Shown here piece by piece: positions 16,579 through 26,193 of a stretch of DNA of 64,000 nucleotides. Each line of letters opens with the position of its first letter. Within the stretch, counting starts at the first letter, position 1. Both the position numbers and the translations under genes were made by a program. Under the pieces are notes generated by a model. It made no database searches. It had not been told where the DNA came from and was given only the letters and a program-made list of their open reading frames with translations. Origin of the DNA: a virus; IMG/VR virus record IMGVR_UViG_3300009408_000001, positions 124,001 through 188,000 of that record; one strand, given 5' to 3'.

Positions 16579-17701
16579 CTATGAACTTAGGATCCTAGAA
16601 TTCTCTGACGTACATGTAGATGGTTCACTTGTCCCCACTCGGAAAATACTAGGGGACATGGACAAGATGATTCCAGACGATGCTAAAACCGCGATGTACG
16701 ACATCGTGTTTATTGCGGGAGACTTCTGGGATAAGGAAATGTCCGCCGCCTCTAATAATTGTGAGTTAGTGGATCGATGGATTGTTAAGTTCCTACGGCG
16801 TTGTAAGGTAAACGGTACCATTGTTAGAGTCTTGGAAGGGACGAAGTCACATGACCGTGGACAGAACTACCGGTTTATAATGCTTAACGAGTTGGCAAAC
16901 ATCGGGGCAAACGTGGGGTACTGGGATGTTCTAGCCATTGAGCACATTAAGGAACTCGACATTGATGTGCTTTATCTTCCAGACCAATGGCGACATGATC
17001 CAGATGAAACGTGGGTTGACGTACAGAACCTAATTGCCAGCAAGGGACTTAAGAAGGTCGACTATGCGATAACGCATGGTTTCTTTGAGCATCAGGTTCC
17101 AGAGGGATTAGGTTTGCATCCTCACCTGAATAAACGGTACAGGTCCATCGTACGGAAGTACATATTCAACGGGCACCACCATACGGCAGTGGTTAAGGAT
17201 AACATCATTGTTGCTGGGTCTCCTGGTAGGTACATGCACGGCCAGGAGGAAGATAAGGGAATCGTAGCTGTTACGGTAAGACACCGTGAGAAAAATGACA
17301 ACGACACCATTCGGTTTATAAAGAACGAGTACGCCACCGTCTTCAATTCCTACCATTGGGAGGATAAAGATTCTTCGGAAGTAGCCCAGTTTGTAGAGGA
17401 GATTGTAAAGTTACCGCCTGGGAGCCACGTCCGTATCTACATATCCCGACTATCCGAAAACCTAGCGGTCCTTGTGACTGCCAGTCATTTGTATAGGCAC
17501 GTTACATGGAACCTAGTCCCACCGAAGAAAAAGAAAGGACCTAGTGTTAAAGAGGCGGTAAAGGTACATCGCCAGAGGGAAGATACCGTTGTAACCAAAG
17601 TATCGATTTCGAGCGTAATCGAGGAGAGACTAACGGTCAGTGGGGTATCACCATCGGATGTGTCCCACTGCATTAAAGAGTTGGAGATGGTAATTGGCTA
17701 G
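16562..17701 (+). CDS. SbcD/Mre11-like metallophosphoesterase
   Basis: 379 residues. Calcineurin-type metal-binding motifs appear in order: FSDVHVDG (D16, H18), IAGDFWD, GTKSHD, ITHGFFEH and NGHHHTA. This set and the length match SbcD/Mre11 nuclease subunits, which cut DNA ends and hairpins using two Mn ions, usually with an SbcC/Rad50 ATPase. ATG 16562 is chosen over the upstream 16532; a basic PPKKKKGPS linker lies near residue 320. No SbcC partner with a Walker A motif is visible in the window; the following gene is too short to be one. Likely acts in phage DNA recombination or concatemer processing. Confidence 0.8.
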   Translation: MTTDGNYELRILEFSDVHVDGSLVPTRKILGDMDKMIPDDAKTAMYDIVFIAGDFWDKEMSAASNNCELVDRWIVKFLRRCKVNGTIVRVLEGTKSHDRGQNYRFIMLNELANIGANVGYWDVLAIEHIKELDIDVLYLPDQWRHDPDETWVDVQNLIASKGLKKVDYAITHGFFEHQVPEGLGLHPHLNKRYRSIVRKYIFNGHHHTAVVKDNIIVAGSPGRYMHGQEEDKGIVAVTVRHREKNDNDTIRFIKNEYATVFNSYHWEDKDSSEVAQFVEEIVKLPPGSHVRIYISRLSENLAVLVTASHLYRHVTWNLVPPKKKKGPSVKEAVKVHRQREDTVVTKVSISSVIEERLTVSGVSPSDVSHCIKELEMVIG

Positions 17702-18485
17702 AGAACGAGAGCTAGGGGAAAAGGTAGCAATATCGATTGCTACTGCCGAAGCGGTTGGGACCGCCCTCTTAGCGGAGAAACCGACTCACCCTGATTGTTG
17801 GATGAATGTTCGTACACTCATCCGGAACTTACACGGTTCCTACAAGGAACCGTCTAAAATTATCCCACCGGAGGTACTGGAGGACCTCGTGGAGGAGATG
17901 GAAAATATCGCTGCATTACTAAGCGATCACGTAGAGGTCACTTACTATGTGACGGATAACGCATCACTACATCCAATGTTTAAGGGCGCTAAACTTAGGG
18001 TACCTAGGACAAAAAAGCAGGTGGCATACAGTGAGATGGAACGTATGGTTCTAGAGAAACTGCGGGGTGAGGAACTAGAGGTATTGGAGTTCAACCAGCG
18101 TATACTGGGTAGGAACTCCAATGCAACAATGTTGACACACCACCCACTTAACCTCTTGTCGAAATACGAGTTCGAAAACCTGACCCTACTGGAGTCACAC
18201 ACTGGGACAGAGAAGTCATCCCGAGAGTGGAATACTAAGTTAACCAGAGGGAAAGAACGGGCAAGGTTACCCTTTAACGTGTTGACCCTACAGGTGTTTG
18301 GAGACAACAGTAATCAGTTTCATGCGATGTCAAAATTGCATCGTGAGACACTGGAAAATATGGCGATTGAACACGCATGGACACCACTTACAACCACTGC
18401 TAAAATCTTATCCAATCTGAACGGGATTTCCGATAAGGACCTTAAAGCAGACTTGAAACAATTGGCATTAACCAAACTGAGGTAA
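17694..18485 (+). CDS. hypothetical protein, TTG start, coupled to the SbcD-like gene
   Basis: 263 residues. TTG 17694 is the only plausible start: GGAG lies seven bases upstream (GGAGATGGTAATTG) and the codon overlaps the SbcD-like stop. Highly charged and helical, with many Leu/Glu/Lys heptads between residues 60 and 160 that could form a coiled coil. Coupling to the nuclease suggests a partner role, perhaps replacing part of an SbcC function, but no ATPase motif is present. Confidence 0.7.
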   Translation: MARERELGEKVAISIATAEAVGTALLAEKPTHPDCWMNVRTLIRNLHGSYKEPSKIIPPEVLEDLVEEMENIAALLSDHVEVTYYVTDNASLHPMFKGAKLRVPRTKKQVAYSEMERMVLEKLRGEELEVLEFNQRILGRNSNATMLTHHPLNLLSKYEFENLTLLESHTGTEKSSREWNTKLTRGKERARLPFNVLTLQVFGDNSNQFHAMSKLHRETLENMAIEHAWTPLTTTAKILSNLNGISDKDLKADLKQLALTKLR

Positions 18486-18489
18486 CACA

Positions 18490-19146
18490 ATGGCACATCC
18501 GCAATATAAACCCATCCCAAAGAACCCCACTGACAGCAAAAAGTTGGAAGTGGCCGGGGATCCCTGGAAACCAGGTGACTGGAACAAACCTTCTTTCAAG
18601 TTACGCATCGTAAATGGTAACGTGTGGTTCGCAGGGTACAGTAACCATCCCGATGATGAAGGAGTGGGTCCAATCAATGTGAAGTTCGACATTAGTCTGG
18701 GTTATACTTTCCTTGAGATGTTGGAAACCTGTGTCCGTGACCCAAATGCAGAACGGGTAGCAATCCAAGCAATGGAGGCACGTGACGCAGGTAAGATGGT
18801 AAAGGGTGGTAAAATCACGATTGGCCGAAATGCAGAGGGGGTTATTCGCTTAGCAGTAGAGTACCCTGGAAGACGAGCATGTCAACTCAAGTTCCATGAA
18901 TGTCGTTTTGCCAACTTCATGGACGGTAACGGCAATCCCCTTAGTGACAAGCGTGTTAGTGAACTGCGTTGTGGTTCCTTTGTAACCTCACTGCGTGAGA
19001 TACTAGCAGCGGTTTACGTGAAAGACTACGTTCACTATGTTAAGAAGAAACCAGCCAACAACAACAACGCAGGTAACAACGGTGGTGGTTTTGGTGACCC
19101 AGGTACAGCAACCGGAGGTACTTCTGAAGCAGATCTATTCGCATAG
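18490..19146 (+). CDS. possible single-stranded DNA-binding protein
   Basis: 218 residues; start ATG 18490. Body of about 185 residues with OB-like features: many aromatic and basic residues in strands (KLRIVNGNVWFAGY; RLAVEYPGRRACQLKFHE). It ends in an Asn/Gly-rich linker (NNNNAGNNGGGFG) and a short tail, SEADLFA. A compact domain with a Gly/Asn linker and acidic-hydrophobic tip is typical of SSB proteins that recruit partners. The tail is less acidic than the E. coli DDDIPF type. Location after nuclease genes fits. This is inference from architecture, not from a recognised family signature. Confidence 0.4.
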   Translation: MAHPQYKPIPKNPTDSKKLEVAGDPWKPGDWNKPSFKLRIVNGNVWFAGYSNHPDDEGVGPINVKFDISLGYTFLEMLETCVRDPNAERVAIQAMEARDAGKMVKGGKITIGRNAEGVIRLAVEYPGRRACQLKFHECRFANFMDGNGNPLSDKRVSELRCGSFVTSLREILAAVYVKDYVHYVKKKPANNNNAGNNGGGFGDPGTATGGTSEADLFA

Positions 19147-19280
19147 GTAACACAATTACGGCATAATGGAAGCTCTCCTCTTTCGAGGATGAGCTTGTCT
19201 AAGCCGGATGAGTCCTATGTCAGGAGTCGGTAATGTTTTAGACATATATAATTAGTAAGAACAGTAACAGGAGAACTTTT
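19147..19280 (+). ncRNA. structured intergenic region with hairpins and AT-rich box
   Basis: 134 bp without a gene. AAGCTCTCCTC-TTTC-GAGGATGAGCTT (19170-19196) forms an 11-bp stem with one bulged T. A second stem pairs CCG (19204) with CGG (19228) around AGTCCT/AGGAGT (19211/19222, one mismatch). Downstream, CATATATAATTAG (about 19242-19254) looks like a promoter box for the gene at 19281. Could be a terminator-like or processed 3' UTR, or a small RNA. Confidence 0.4.
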
Positions 19281-20735
19281 ATGAGACTGTCAATTGTAAC
19301 GGAACATGGGGATAAGCGCCGGTTAATGGTGGAACACAATAACATTCCATTGGTGTGGTTATCCAGTGTATTGTATTCTAGAATTGTTAATCGACCCAGT
19401 GATTCCGTATTTGAGGTAGTAAACGATTACCTTGCTACTCTTACGCCCGACACGCAACGGGATATATTCGCACTCTACGTTAAGGCGTACACATGGTTAG
19501 ATTCGCCGGATGGTCAAGTTACACTCCAGACCACGGGCGAAGATGAGATAAAGGCCATGTTCGTTGAAATGCACCGCCTACTAGACTACCCACGTCTGAT
19601 TAAATGGATTGGTACCTCCGGGAGACTGGAGTTAAACGATACGATCACCGAGGTGTACACAGGTACATATCCTGTAGAGAGAACATACCTTAAAGGGGAG
19701 TACGAAGAACTGGCAGCACTTGCGGTACTTGCTAAGCTCGCCATGCCTATTTGGGGAACCATTGCCCAGTTCCGACAAGGGCAAGATAAGAAGTATAAGG
19801 AGATGGAATGTTTCCGCCTCTGGGAGAGATCCCCGGTAATGGAAACAAGAGGCATGCTTAAGCTAACAGCATACTGTTCTTCTACATCGGACCAACTCGG
19901 AAAGAATTCCGCTGCAACAGTTTGTATGCACATGGGTACAGAGGAGATCCCATTCTTCTTGGTATCCAAACGGATTGTACGGGACATCGCACTTGGTCCA
20001 TTACGTACTCCCGGAACCACCCTGATAATGCTTATCTTTAACTCACTCCGTGGAGATGCACGGACGTTGGGTTCTGGTATCAAGGATAAGCGGTCTACCA
20101 GGCCAGTCGGTGGAGAAAAAGAGTCCGTATCCGAATGGTTTCGGGCTTCTCAGAAGGTAGCCGACTATACGTACATCATGGCAGAGGAGTACATGCTGGA
20201 CACCCAGGGGTGTGCGATAGATTTGAATGAGAAGGCAGATGTGGTTAAAGTGATGTCGTACCTAGCTGCAATCACGAATACACCGGAGTTTTCCATAGCG
20301 CCTTACCATGTGCCTCTCTGTGGGCTCATTCTACAGAAGGTTATCCACCCGAAGTCATTGCGTAACATAAAACGGGATTCAATGATGTCAGCCATTGCCG
20401 TGTCCGCTGCTTGGTTATCTGACAACGGGTACCAGGAAATAGCCAACCTCATGCTAGCCCCACGACGGGTTAAGGAAGGCGACGACATGGAACTTCTACT
20501 GGCACAGGTGGGCGGGTATCCCTTTACCGCGTTTACAAGAGAGAACAAAGTACTATTGGAAGAGATGTATCCCTTCCAAAGAAGAGACAAAGGAGGTAGG
20601 AGTTTAGGAAACCCAGGAGCAGTTATGATTGACTCTATGTTGTCGGACATAGATGACAGTGTATTCCCAGGTGGTTCAGACGTGATACCCGACAACATAC
20701 GGAACGACATCGTTTCCATAATCAGGAGATTTTAA
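19281..20735 (+). CDS. hypothetical protein
   Basis: 484 residues; ATG 19281 with AACAGGAGAACTTTT upstream. Mostly helical globular protein without membrane segments; many Met, Leu and charged residues, and an Arg/Lys-rich patch near residues 270-285 (GIKDKRSTRPVGGEK). It begins a three-gene unit (19281-23627) behind an AT-rich promoter-like box and a structured leader. Stop and next start overlap as TAATG. No family recognised. Confidence 0.75.
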   Translation: MRLSIVTEHGDKRRLMVEHNNIPLVWLSSVLYSRIVNRPSDSVFEVVNDYLATLTPDTQRDIFALYVKAYTWLDSPDGQVTLQTTGEDEIKAMFVEMHRLLDYPRLIKWIGTSGRLELNDTITEVYTGTYPVERTYLKGEYEELAALAVLAKLAMPIWGTIAQFRQGQDKKYKEMECFRLWERSPVMETRGMLKLTAYCSSTSDQLGKNSAATVCMHMGTEEIPFFLVSKRIVRDIALGPLRTPGTTLIMLIFNSLRGDARTLGSGIKDKRSTRPVGGEKESVSEWFRASQKVADYTYIMAEEYMLDTQGCAIDLNEKADVVKVMSYLAAITNTPEFSIAPYHVPLCGLILQKVIHPKSLRNIKRDSMMSAIAVSAAWLSDNGYQEIANLMLAPRRVKEGDDMELLLAQVGGYPFTAFTRENKVLLEEMYPFQRRDKGGRSLGNPGAVMIDSMLSDIDDSVFPGGSDVIPDNIRNDIVSIIRRF

Positions 20736-22240
20736 TGCAAAACGAACATAACTCATATAACCTAGTTAGTGAGACCCCCTCTGTAACACTGGTGTCCGCT
20801 GTGTTCAGTGAGGTACCATTAGAAGCACAGTCGCATTATCGACCCTTTACGGTCCGGACTGACCATACCACCGCCACTAGGTTGGATGAGATTACACAAG
20901 GTGGTCGCCTCACGGATGCCCTTAACTTAACCAGCATTGCAGGTAGCATTGTAGCACCCGCAACACAGTCACAGGGAAAGATCGTTATTCCAAACGGGTG
21001 GGATACCCGAAGAATGTCCGTTACGCTGACCTTTAACGTGTCCACGGGGTTTGGAGTTACCTTAGAAACCGTGAACGGGTACAGTTCCCACACGGGACTA
21101 TCCCGAGATGGACAGAACCTTGACCCCCAGATGGAAATTTTCCTAACCGGACATGAAACAGCTGTGCAAAAGAGAGCAATGGGTTCCGCCCCTTCCGCAG
21201 TCTCATACGGTAAGTGTTCTTCTAGTCAGTTGCTGGGTAACACACAACATGTGGGAATAGATGGCATCATCAGCGCAACAACCAGGATGGCAAGACCAAC
21301 TGACCTCCTGTCTCACCAGGATAACGTGGTTAATAACTACGACCTTCCCAGCATTATTGACCAGCGTGGTGTAGTAGGTGGGGGGTATAGTTCATCCAGT
21401 ACGGACAACGTCACGCCTTCCGTGTACCTGTCAAAGGTAATGGGTGCGTATAAGGAAGCATCTGCTACTGTAGGTAACCACCGTTCGTCCGGGCATGGTA
21501 TTATGGCCGCTGCCGCAGTATCGGATTCTGCTACGGAGACAGAGAAATCGGAGTCTATCCTCTTTAGAACAATTGGAGATTACTCGCAACTGACCACTAC
21601 TGGCCGGGTTACGGTAACCGAGTTGGCCAGGATGTTCCCTAACTTTGACCATGTTACGCACGTTAGCCTTATTCCCAGGACAGGTATGACTGACCTGACT
21701 GGACATGTAAACCACTGGGGAGGGTCTAATCTGGAAACGAACATCGCTCTCATGTTGACTCAGTCCATCCCATCGTTCATGGCAACGTACATGATCGGCA
21801 CGTACGGATTTGCAATGGATAATCATGTTACTAACTTTGGCCAGGTTGGCCAGGTTGGAAATAACCATGTGAACTTCATTGAAACAGGGTGGCAGGGTAA
21901 GTTGGAACTTCCTGACAACCCCATCCGAGCGGACTATGTTAAACAGTCCATCACTGGGATCCTTGTGCCTCAGATCCTAGCAGCCGGTGTAGGGGACTTC
22001 ATCATTTCCTGTACTGTAAACAGCCTAGGGAGTTGTTCAGTATCACTGAGCATCAACGGAGGGCACACAATGGAGTTCTCCAATGGGGTATACTCCAATG
22101 CCCTCTCTACACCGATTGGGGTCCATGGGATGGACCAGGTGCGTGAAATCTCAGACGGTATCGTTGGGGCTACACAGGGAGCTATAAAAGACTCCCACCT
22201 GACCGCAGGTGGGTACGACGACATTTACCAAGGGTATTAA
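20735..22240 (+). CDS. hypothetical protein, possibly structural
   Basis: 501 residues; ATG 20735 overlaps the previous TAA (TAATG). Ser/Thr/Gly/Asn-rich with alternating hydrophobic residues, a composition typical of beta-rich virion proteins. It contains a repeated [15 protein letters not shown] stretch near residue 370. No catalytic motif is visible. Middle gene of the unit 19281-23627. Confidence 0.7.
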   Translation: MQNEHNSYNLVSETPSVTLVSAVFSEVPLEAQSHYRPFTVRTDHTTATRLDEITQGGRLTDALNLTSIAGSIVAPATQSQGKIVIPNGWDTRRMSVTLTFNVSTGFGVTLETVNGYSSHTGLSRDGQNLDPQMEIFLTGHETAVQKRAMGSAPSAVSYGKCSSSQLLGNTQHVGIDGIISATTRMARPTDLLSHQDNVVNNYDLPSIIDQRGVVGGGYSSSSTDNVTPSVYLSKVMGAYKEASATVGNHRSSGHGIMAAAAVSDSATETEKSESILFRTIGDYSQLTTTGRVTVTELARMFPNFDHVTHVSLIPRTGMTDLTGHVNHWGGSNLETNIALMLTQSIPSFMATYMIGTYGFAMDNHVTNFGQVGQVGNNHVNFIETGWQGKLELPDNPIRADYVKQSITGILVPQILAAGVGDFIISCTVNSLGSCSVSLSINGGHTMEFSNGVYSNALSTPIGVHGMDQVREISDGIVGATQGAIKDSHLTAGGYDDIYQGY

Positions 22241-22241
22241 G

Positions 22242-23627
22242 ATGAAGAAGTTAGAAAAGCATTACCGATCAGTGTTATCGGATTGTGGCAACTTGGTTGA
22301 GGACAACGGTACTGTCTTAACCATGCTGGAAAATGTGAACACTGGTAAGTTGAAGCCCCGTAAAGTACGGGTGGCCAGAAGCACAGACCAAGGGGAGAAG
22401 GGGTGGAGATCTCTTCCACTGGTTATTCCAACGAGTGGCCTGTTGGCAGAGGAAGATCAGTCTAAGATGGTGTTCTTCCATCCTGCGTGCGAAGAACTCT
22501 TACGTGGGCAGTCTGAAGTACTTAACGCGATGGTTAAGATGGTATCCGAACGACTGTTCCTGTCGTCTACTTCGCTGATCGCTGCGATCATTTCGAATGC
22601 AAATGAAACCGACCTACCACAGTCTGCGGCAGAGGTGATTGCACAGGTCCCTATCGTGTCAGATAAGACAGTGTCGGACCACGCCAAGTTCATGTCTGGG
22701 ATCACCGGGTTTGCTTCTCCTCGTCCAGCAGTACGGATTAAGTTCAAACGGAATGGGAACGACGACGGTAAAACGTACACTCACAAATGTACGATTGACT
22801 TCCCACCCATGCTTAATGACTTCTATGGCAGAAAGTTGACGAAAGCAGCTAAGGCGGCTATCTTGAAAGCGTACGAACTCGTTTGTGGCACAGGCGAGTA
22901 CACTGCTTATTCAGAAGGCGGACAGGCACCGTATTATCGGACTCTACTAACCGCATACCACGAAGCCATGACTCGGATCAACACTGTTTCCAAGGCACTC
23001 AAGCACATTGGTCATCCAGTGTTGTGTGAGTTTAATGGTAAGTGGTTAAAGGAATTGGCCAAATTAGGAACGTGGTATAAGTCTGAGTTGTTCATTCAGC
23101 TAGAAGGAAACCGTGGACTAGGTGGCAGTCAAACAGAAGAAACCGCTTCTGTAGCACAACCCATTAAAACTGTAGCACCACAACGCAATGTTCCTGTAGC
23201 TCCAACACCAGTACCGCAGGCACCACCTGCTCCTGCTCCAGCCGCAAGTGCAGGTTCATGGTACCCACCTGTACAAACCCAGCAACAGCAACAGCCACAA
23301 CAAGTGTACCCACCACAAGGCAGTTATCCACAAACCCAGCCACAACAAGGATACCCACCACAAGGCAGTTATCCACAACCCCAGTATCCGCAACAAGGAT
23401 ACAGCCAACCCCCACCACAACAATCACAGTATCCGCAACAAGGATACAACCAATCTCCACCACAACAACCCCAGTACCCGCAACAAGGATACAGCCAACC
23501 CCCACCACAACAATCACAGGGTGTTCCAATGAAGTCATACCGGGATGATCGAACGGGTCAGATCATGCAAGCCCCAATGACTCCTGATGAAATCAACACC
23601 GCGAGAGCTCGAGGACAGCTCGTTTAA
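22242..23627 (+). CDS. protein with Pro/Gln/Tyr repeat tail
   Basis: 461 residues from ATG 22242, one base after the preceding stop. Residues 1 to about 295 are a folded basic domain. Residues about 310-430 are low complexity: an Ala/Pro linker ([19 protein letters not shown]) then repeated PQQGY units. This composition is shared by proteins that phase-separate or bind many partners. The last 30 residues (from [12 protein letters not shown]) are ordinary again, so the repeat is internal. No enzymatic motif; terminator at 23641 follows. Function unknown. Confidence 0.75.
   Translation: MKKLEKHYRSVLSDCGNLVEDNGTVLTMLENVNTGKLKPRKVRVARSTDQGEKGWRSLPLVIPTSGLLAEEDQSKMVFFHPACEELLRGQSEVLNAMVKMVSERLFLSSTSLIAAIISNANETDLPQSAAEVIAQVPIVSDKTVSDHAKFMSGITGFASPRPAVRIKFKRNGNDDGKTYTHKCTIDFPPMLNDFYGRKLTKAAKAAILKAYELVCGTGEYTAYSEGGQAPYYRTLLTAYHEAMTRINTVSKALKHIGHPVLCEFNGKWLKELAKLGTWYKSELFIQLEGNRGLGGSQTEETASVAQPIKTVAPQRNVPVAPTPVPQAPPAPAPAASAGSWYPPVQTQQQQQPQQVYPPQGSYPQTQPQQGYPPQGSYPQPQYPQQGYSQPPPQQSQYPQQGYNQSPPQQPQYPQQGYSQPPPQQSQGVPMKSYRDDRTGQIMQAPMTPDEINTARARGQLV
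23278..23520 (+). repeat. degenerate tandem repeat encoding PQQGY units
   Basis: CCACAACAA/CCGCAACAAGGATAC blocks recur, giving at least six PQQGY or PPQGSY units. Slippage at such repeats would keep frame and change tail length. Confidence 0.8.
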
Positions 23628-23640
23628 CAGCATATGAAGA

Positions 23641-23669
23641 AGTACCCCATCTGGGGTACTTTTTTATTT
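23641..23669 (+). terminator. intrinsic terminator
   Basis: AGTACCCC-ATCT-GGGGTACT stem then TTTTTATTT. Palindromic enough to work for the minus-strand gene ending at 23668 as well. Confidence 0.85.
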
Positions 23670-24006
23670 ACAGGCTCCCTCTTCTGGATAAGAAGGTTTG
23701 ATATAGGTTTACGATCGCCATTGGGTCAACGAGACTTATAACCGCGTGGTCAGATCGGAACTCAGAGGGGCTCTGCATTCCATTTACACGCATGATTATC
23801 CAATGTGTGTCTCTGGGTACCGAGTTTGCTACAAGGAACCCGTATAGGTCACCAGGATACATCTGATGAGCTGCCGTATCGGGGAGAAGATGCCGCTGTA
23901 TGTGTTTCTCTCGTATTACATCTAAGTGGTCCTCTAACATAACCCTGAATGCAGGAGAGTGTAGGGAACCGGAATCGGTGGTTTGAAGAAGTGTGTTGAT
24001 AAACAT
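23668..24006 (-). CDS. small hypothetical protein, minus strand
   Basis: 112 residues from ATG 24006 (AGGTCTGGTGACACT upstream, weak SD); a longer frame up to 24084 would run into the leader of the beta gene. Composition is protein-like with His, Pro and Met, and there is no competing plus-strand gene here. It lies head-to-head with the RNAP beta gene, its start 56 bases from that gene's ATG. Function unknown; moderate doubt whether expressed. Confidence 0.55.
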   Translation of the reverse strand: MFINTLLQTTDSGSLHSPAFRVMLEDHLDVIREKHIQRHLLPDTAAHQMYPGDLYGFLVANSVPRDTHWIIMRVNGMQSPSEFRSDHAVISLVDPMAIVNLYQTFLSRRGSL

Positions 24007-24028
24007 AGTGTCACCAGACCTATAGGAA

Positions 24029-24036
24029 TATATTAC
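24029..24036 (+). promoter_or_regulatory. early promoter TATATTAC before the RNAP beta gene
   Basis: Exact TATATTAC, the phiKZ early-promoter core as I recall it. A short TTGT-GGA-ACAA stem follows at 24039-24049, then SD AGGAG and ATG at 24062. Confidence 0.6.
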
Positions 24037-24061
24037 CATTGTGGAACAACAGGAGAATACA

Positions 24062-26191
24062 ATGATAACAGAAGAAATACGCAACCTAAACTACGATGAT
24101 CTTTTGGCTGCCTTGCCACGGGCAATGTCATTAGAACACATGGGGATGGATGCAGCTAAACAGTCCTTTGGGATAAATAACAGTGGGAGCAGGAAACAGA
24201 TGGCTACTGCAATGACAGCACAAGCCGTGTTGCCAAAGGTACCAACTGTAGCACGCTGTCTACATGGACTGGAATCCCAGTTGGCAGAATACACTGTACG
24301 CATACAGGCACCGTGTGACCTGATTGTTAAGAAAGTGATCTCCAAGTACCCAAGGGGAATAGGAGATGGGTCCTTTGCAGAGAACCCATTAATCACGGTC
24401 ATCTTCCAGCATGCAGAGACAGGCCAATATGGTAGTTTCCATATACAATCCTACCACAACCAAGAGGACCGTTACCATGAAGTGTTTGGCTTTAAATACA
24501 AGTTGACACTGCTCGGTAAGCAGTTACACCCTGGTATGAGAATTGCGGAAGGTGCAGTACTGGCAAAGGGACCCAGTGTTACCGAGGACGGTACTTACAT
24601 GTCCGGGTTGGGTGCGAACCTAGCCTACATGGAATTACCACATGGGATTGAAGATGGGTTCCGGGTCTCTAGGGAATGGGTTGAGCGAGCCAGCCCTATT
24701 GGAACCATGATGTACACCTGCTCGTCTGGTAACAAGTGGTTCCTCTTAAACATGTATGGGGATAAGGATAACTTCATTCCGTTTCCTGCCATAGGACAAG
24801 GTATTCGAGCGGATGGTATCCTGTATGCAATGCGGGTGTTTGACCCGGTGTTCAACGGGATTGACATGACTGCCGAGGCACTGATGGTCGTGGATAGGGT
24901 ACACGATAACGTGTGTTACGTTGACCCTAAGCTCATGTCCAAGGGGGCTAACGCATCTGTTATTGACATTACCGTGTTGACCACCACCACCGAAGGGAAT
25001 AAGAAACGGTCTACTCCAGTGGGAATGGAGCTAGCTATGAATAAGTACGTGACGGCTACTAGTACTTATTGGAAAGAGATCGCAGACTTTTACTTTGAAG
25101 TAACCCGTGGACAATCTGACAAAGGCAGTATGTTACAACCGGAGTTCCAGACATTGGTGACTCGTGCGTTTGGGGATGTTCCTTCTACAACCGCAAAACG
25201 TACAGCATGTGGAGCAAAGCACGTACATAAGTCATATCGGGATACTCCAATTGACGAGTTCACTGTAGAGATTAGATTGCAGTACACTCACGTACTTGAC
25301 CTGGGAGGTAAGACAACCAACCTACATGGTCATAAGGGGGTGTTCTGTCTCATAACCCCACGCAGTGAAATGCCACGGGACGAGTTCGGTAACATAGCGG
25401 ACATCGTTTACTACACCAAGGGAGTTATTGGTAGACTCAATCCGGGACAACTGTACGAACACTTCCTAAATGCCACAGCACGTGATGTCAGTAAGGATAT
25501 ACGGAAAATGGTAGACGCGGGCAAATGGGATGATGCATGGAACCACTATGTCGGTTACATTGAAGCGTCAAACCCGGCTTACCTGAGTGTTGTGAAGTCG
25601 GCTAGTCCGGATGAGATACAGGAAGTCGTAGAAGGAATCTACGCCGATGGCATTTACAACTTTGTTCCAGCAAACTCCGGTGACATTGGCATAGAGGTCC
25701 GAGATCGGATTAACGCATTCCGTCCTCCAGATAAGAGTCCCGTCACTTATGTGGATACTAACGGCAATACGGTTACAACGTTGGTACCTGTGTTGATTGG
25801 AGAAGTGCAACAACTTATCCTGGAGAAGATTCTACATAAACCGGCGGCGGTGGCAGGGGCACCGCGTGGAACATACGGTTTGATCATACCACCTTCTAAG
25901 TCAACGAAGTATAACACCCCAGGTAACCAAACCGCTCCACGGGGAATTGGGGAGTCTGAAAGTCGGAATGCCGCATCGGTCTTACCCAAAGGCGAGATCA
26001 ATGAGGTACTTCAGATGAGTACGGATCCAAAGGCACATGCCTCTTCCGTTAGAAAGATCTACACTGGGCCAAACCCGTGTCAGGTACCGGATTCCCTAGA
26101 TCGAGATGGGGAACCCAGTATTGGGCGAGCAGCAGCATACGTAAGACACATCCTGAGGTGTTACGGCATCGACATAGTGAACGAGGCATAG
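24062..26191 (+). CDS. multisubunit RNA polymerase beta C-terminal fragment
   Basis: 709 residues; ATG 24062 with AGGAGAATACA upstream. The segment GGKTTNLHGHKGV (H422-G-H-K-G426) and the following EMPRDEFGNIADIVYY...GRLNPGQLYEHFL match the beta region GDKxAgRHGnKGV...DMPxxxxGxxxDIVxNP...RMNxGQxxE. This region helps form the catalytic centre and contacts beta'. The N-terminal part of beta is not in the window, so beta is split. Followed after two bases by a beta' C-terminal gene. Whether the pair belongs to the virion or non-virion polymerase cannot be settled from sequence alone. Confidence 0.85.
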   Translation: MITEEIRNLNYDDLLAALPRAMSLEHMGMDAAKQSFGINNSGSRKQMATAMTAQAVLPKVPTVARCLHGLESQLAEYTVRIQAPCDLIVKKVISKYPRGIGDGSFAENPLITVIFQHAETGQYGSFHIQSYHNQEDRYHEVFGFKYKLTLLGKQLHPGMRIAEGAVLAKGPSVTEDGTYMSGLGANLAYMELPHGIEDGFRVSREWVERASPIGTMMYTCSSGNKWFLLNMYGDKDNFIPFPAIGQGIRADGILYAMRVFDPVFNGIDMTAEALMVVDRVHDNVCYVDPKLMSKGANASVIDITVLTTTTEGNKKRSTPVGMELAMNKYVTATSTYWKEIADFYFEVTRGQSDKGSMLQPEFQTLVTRAFGDVPSTTAKRTACGAKHVHKSYRDTPIDEFTVEIRLQYTHVLDLGGKTTNLHGHKGVFCLITPRSEMPRDEFGNIADIVYYTKGVIGRLNPGQLYEHFLNATARDVSKDIRKMVDAGKWDDAWNHYVGYIEASNPAYLSVVKSASPDEIQEVVEGIYADGIYNFVPANSGDIGIEVRDRINAFRPPDKSPVTYVDTNGNTVTTLVPVLIGEVQQLILEKILHKPAAVAGAPRGTYGLIIPPSKSTKYNTPGNQTAPRGIGESESRNAASVLPKGEINEVLQMSTDPKAHASSVRKIYTGPNPCQVPDSLDRDGEPSIGRAAAYVRHILRCYGIDIVNEA

Positions 26192-26193
26192 AC

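Noticed and set aside
17694-18485. Reading of this gene as an SbcC/Rad50 ATPase
   Set aside because: No Walker A, Walker B or Zn-hook, and the protein is far too short.
19204-19230. Hammerhead-like GGATGAG element
   Set aside because: No GAAA partner and the pairing pattern differs from all hammerhead types.
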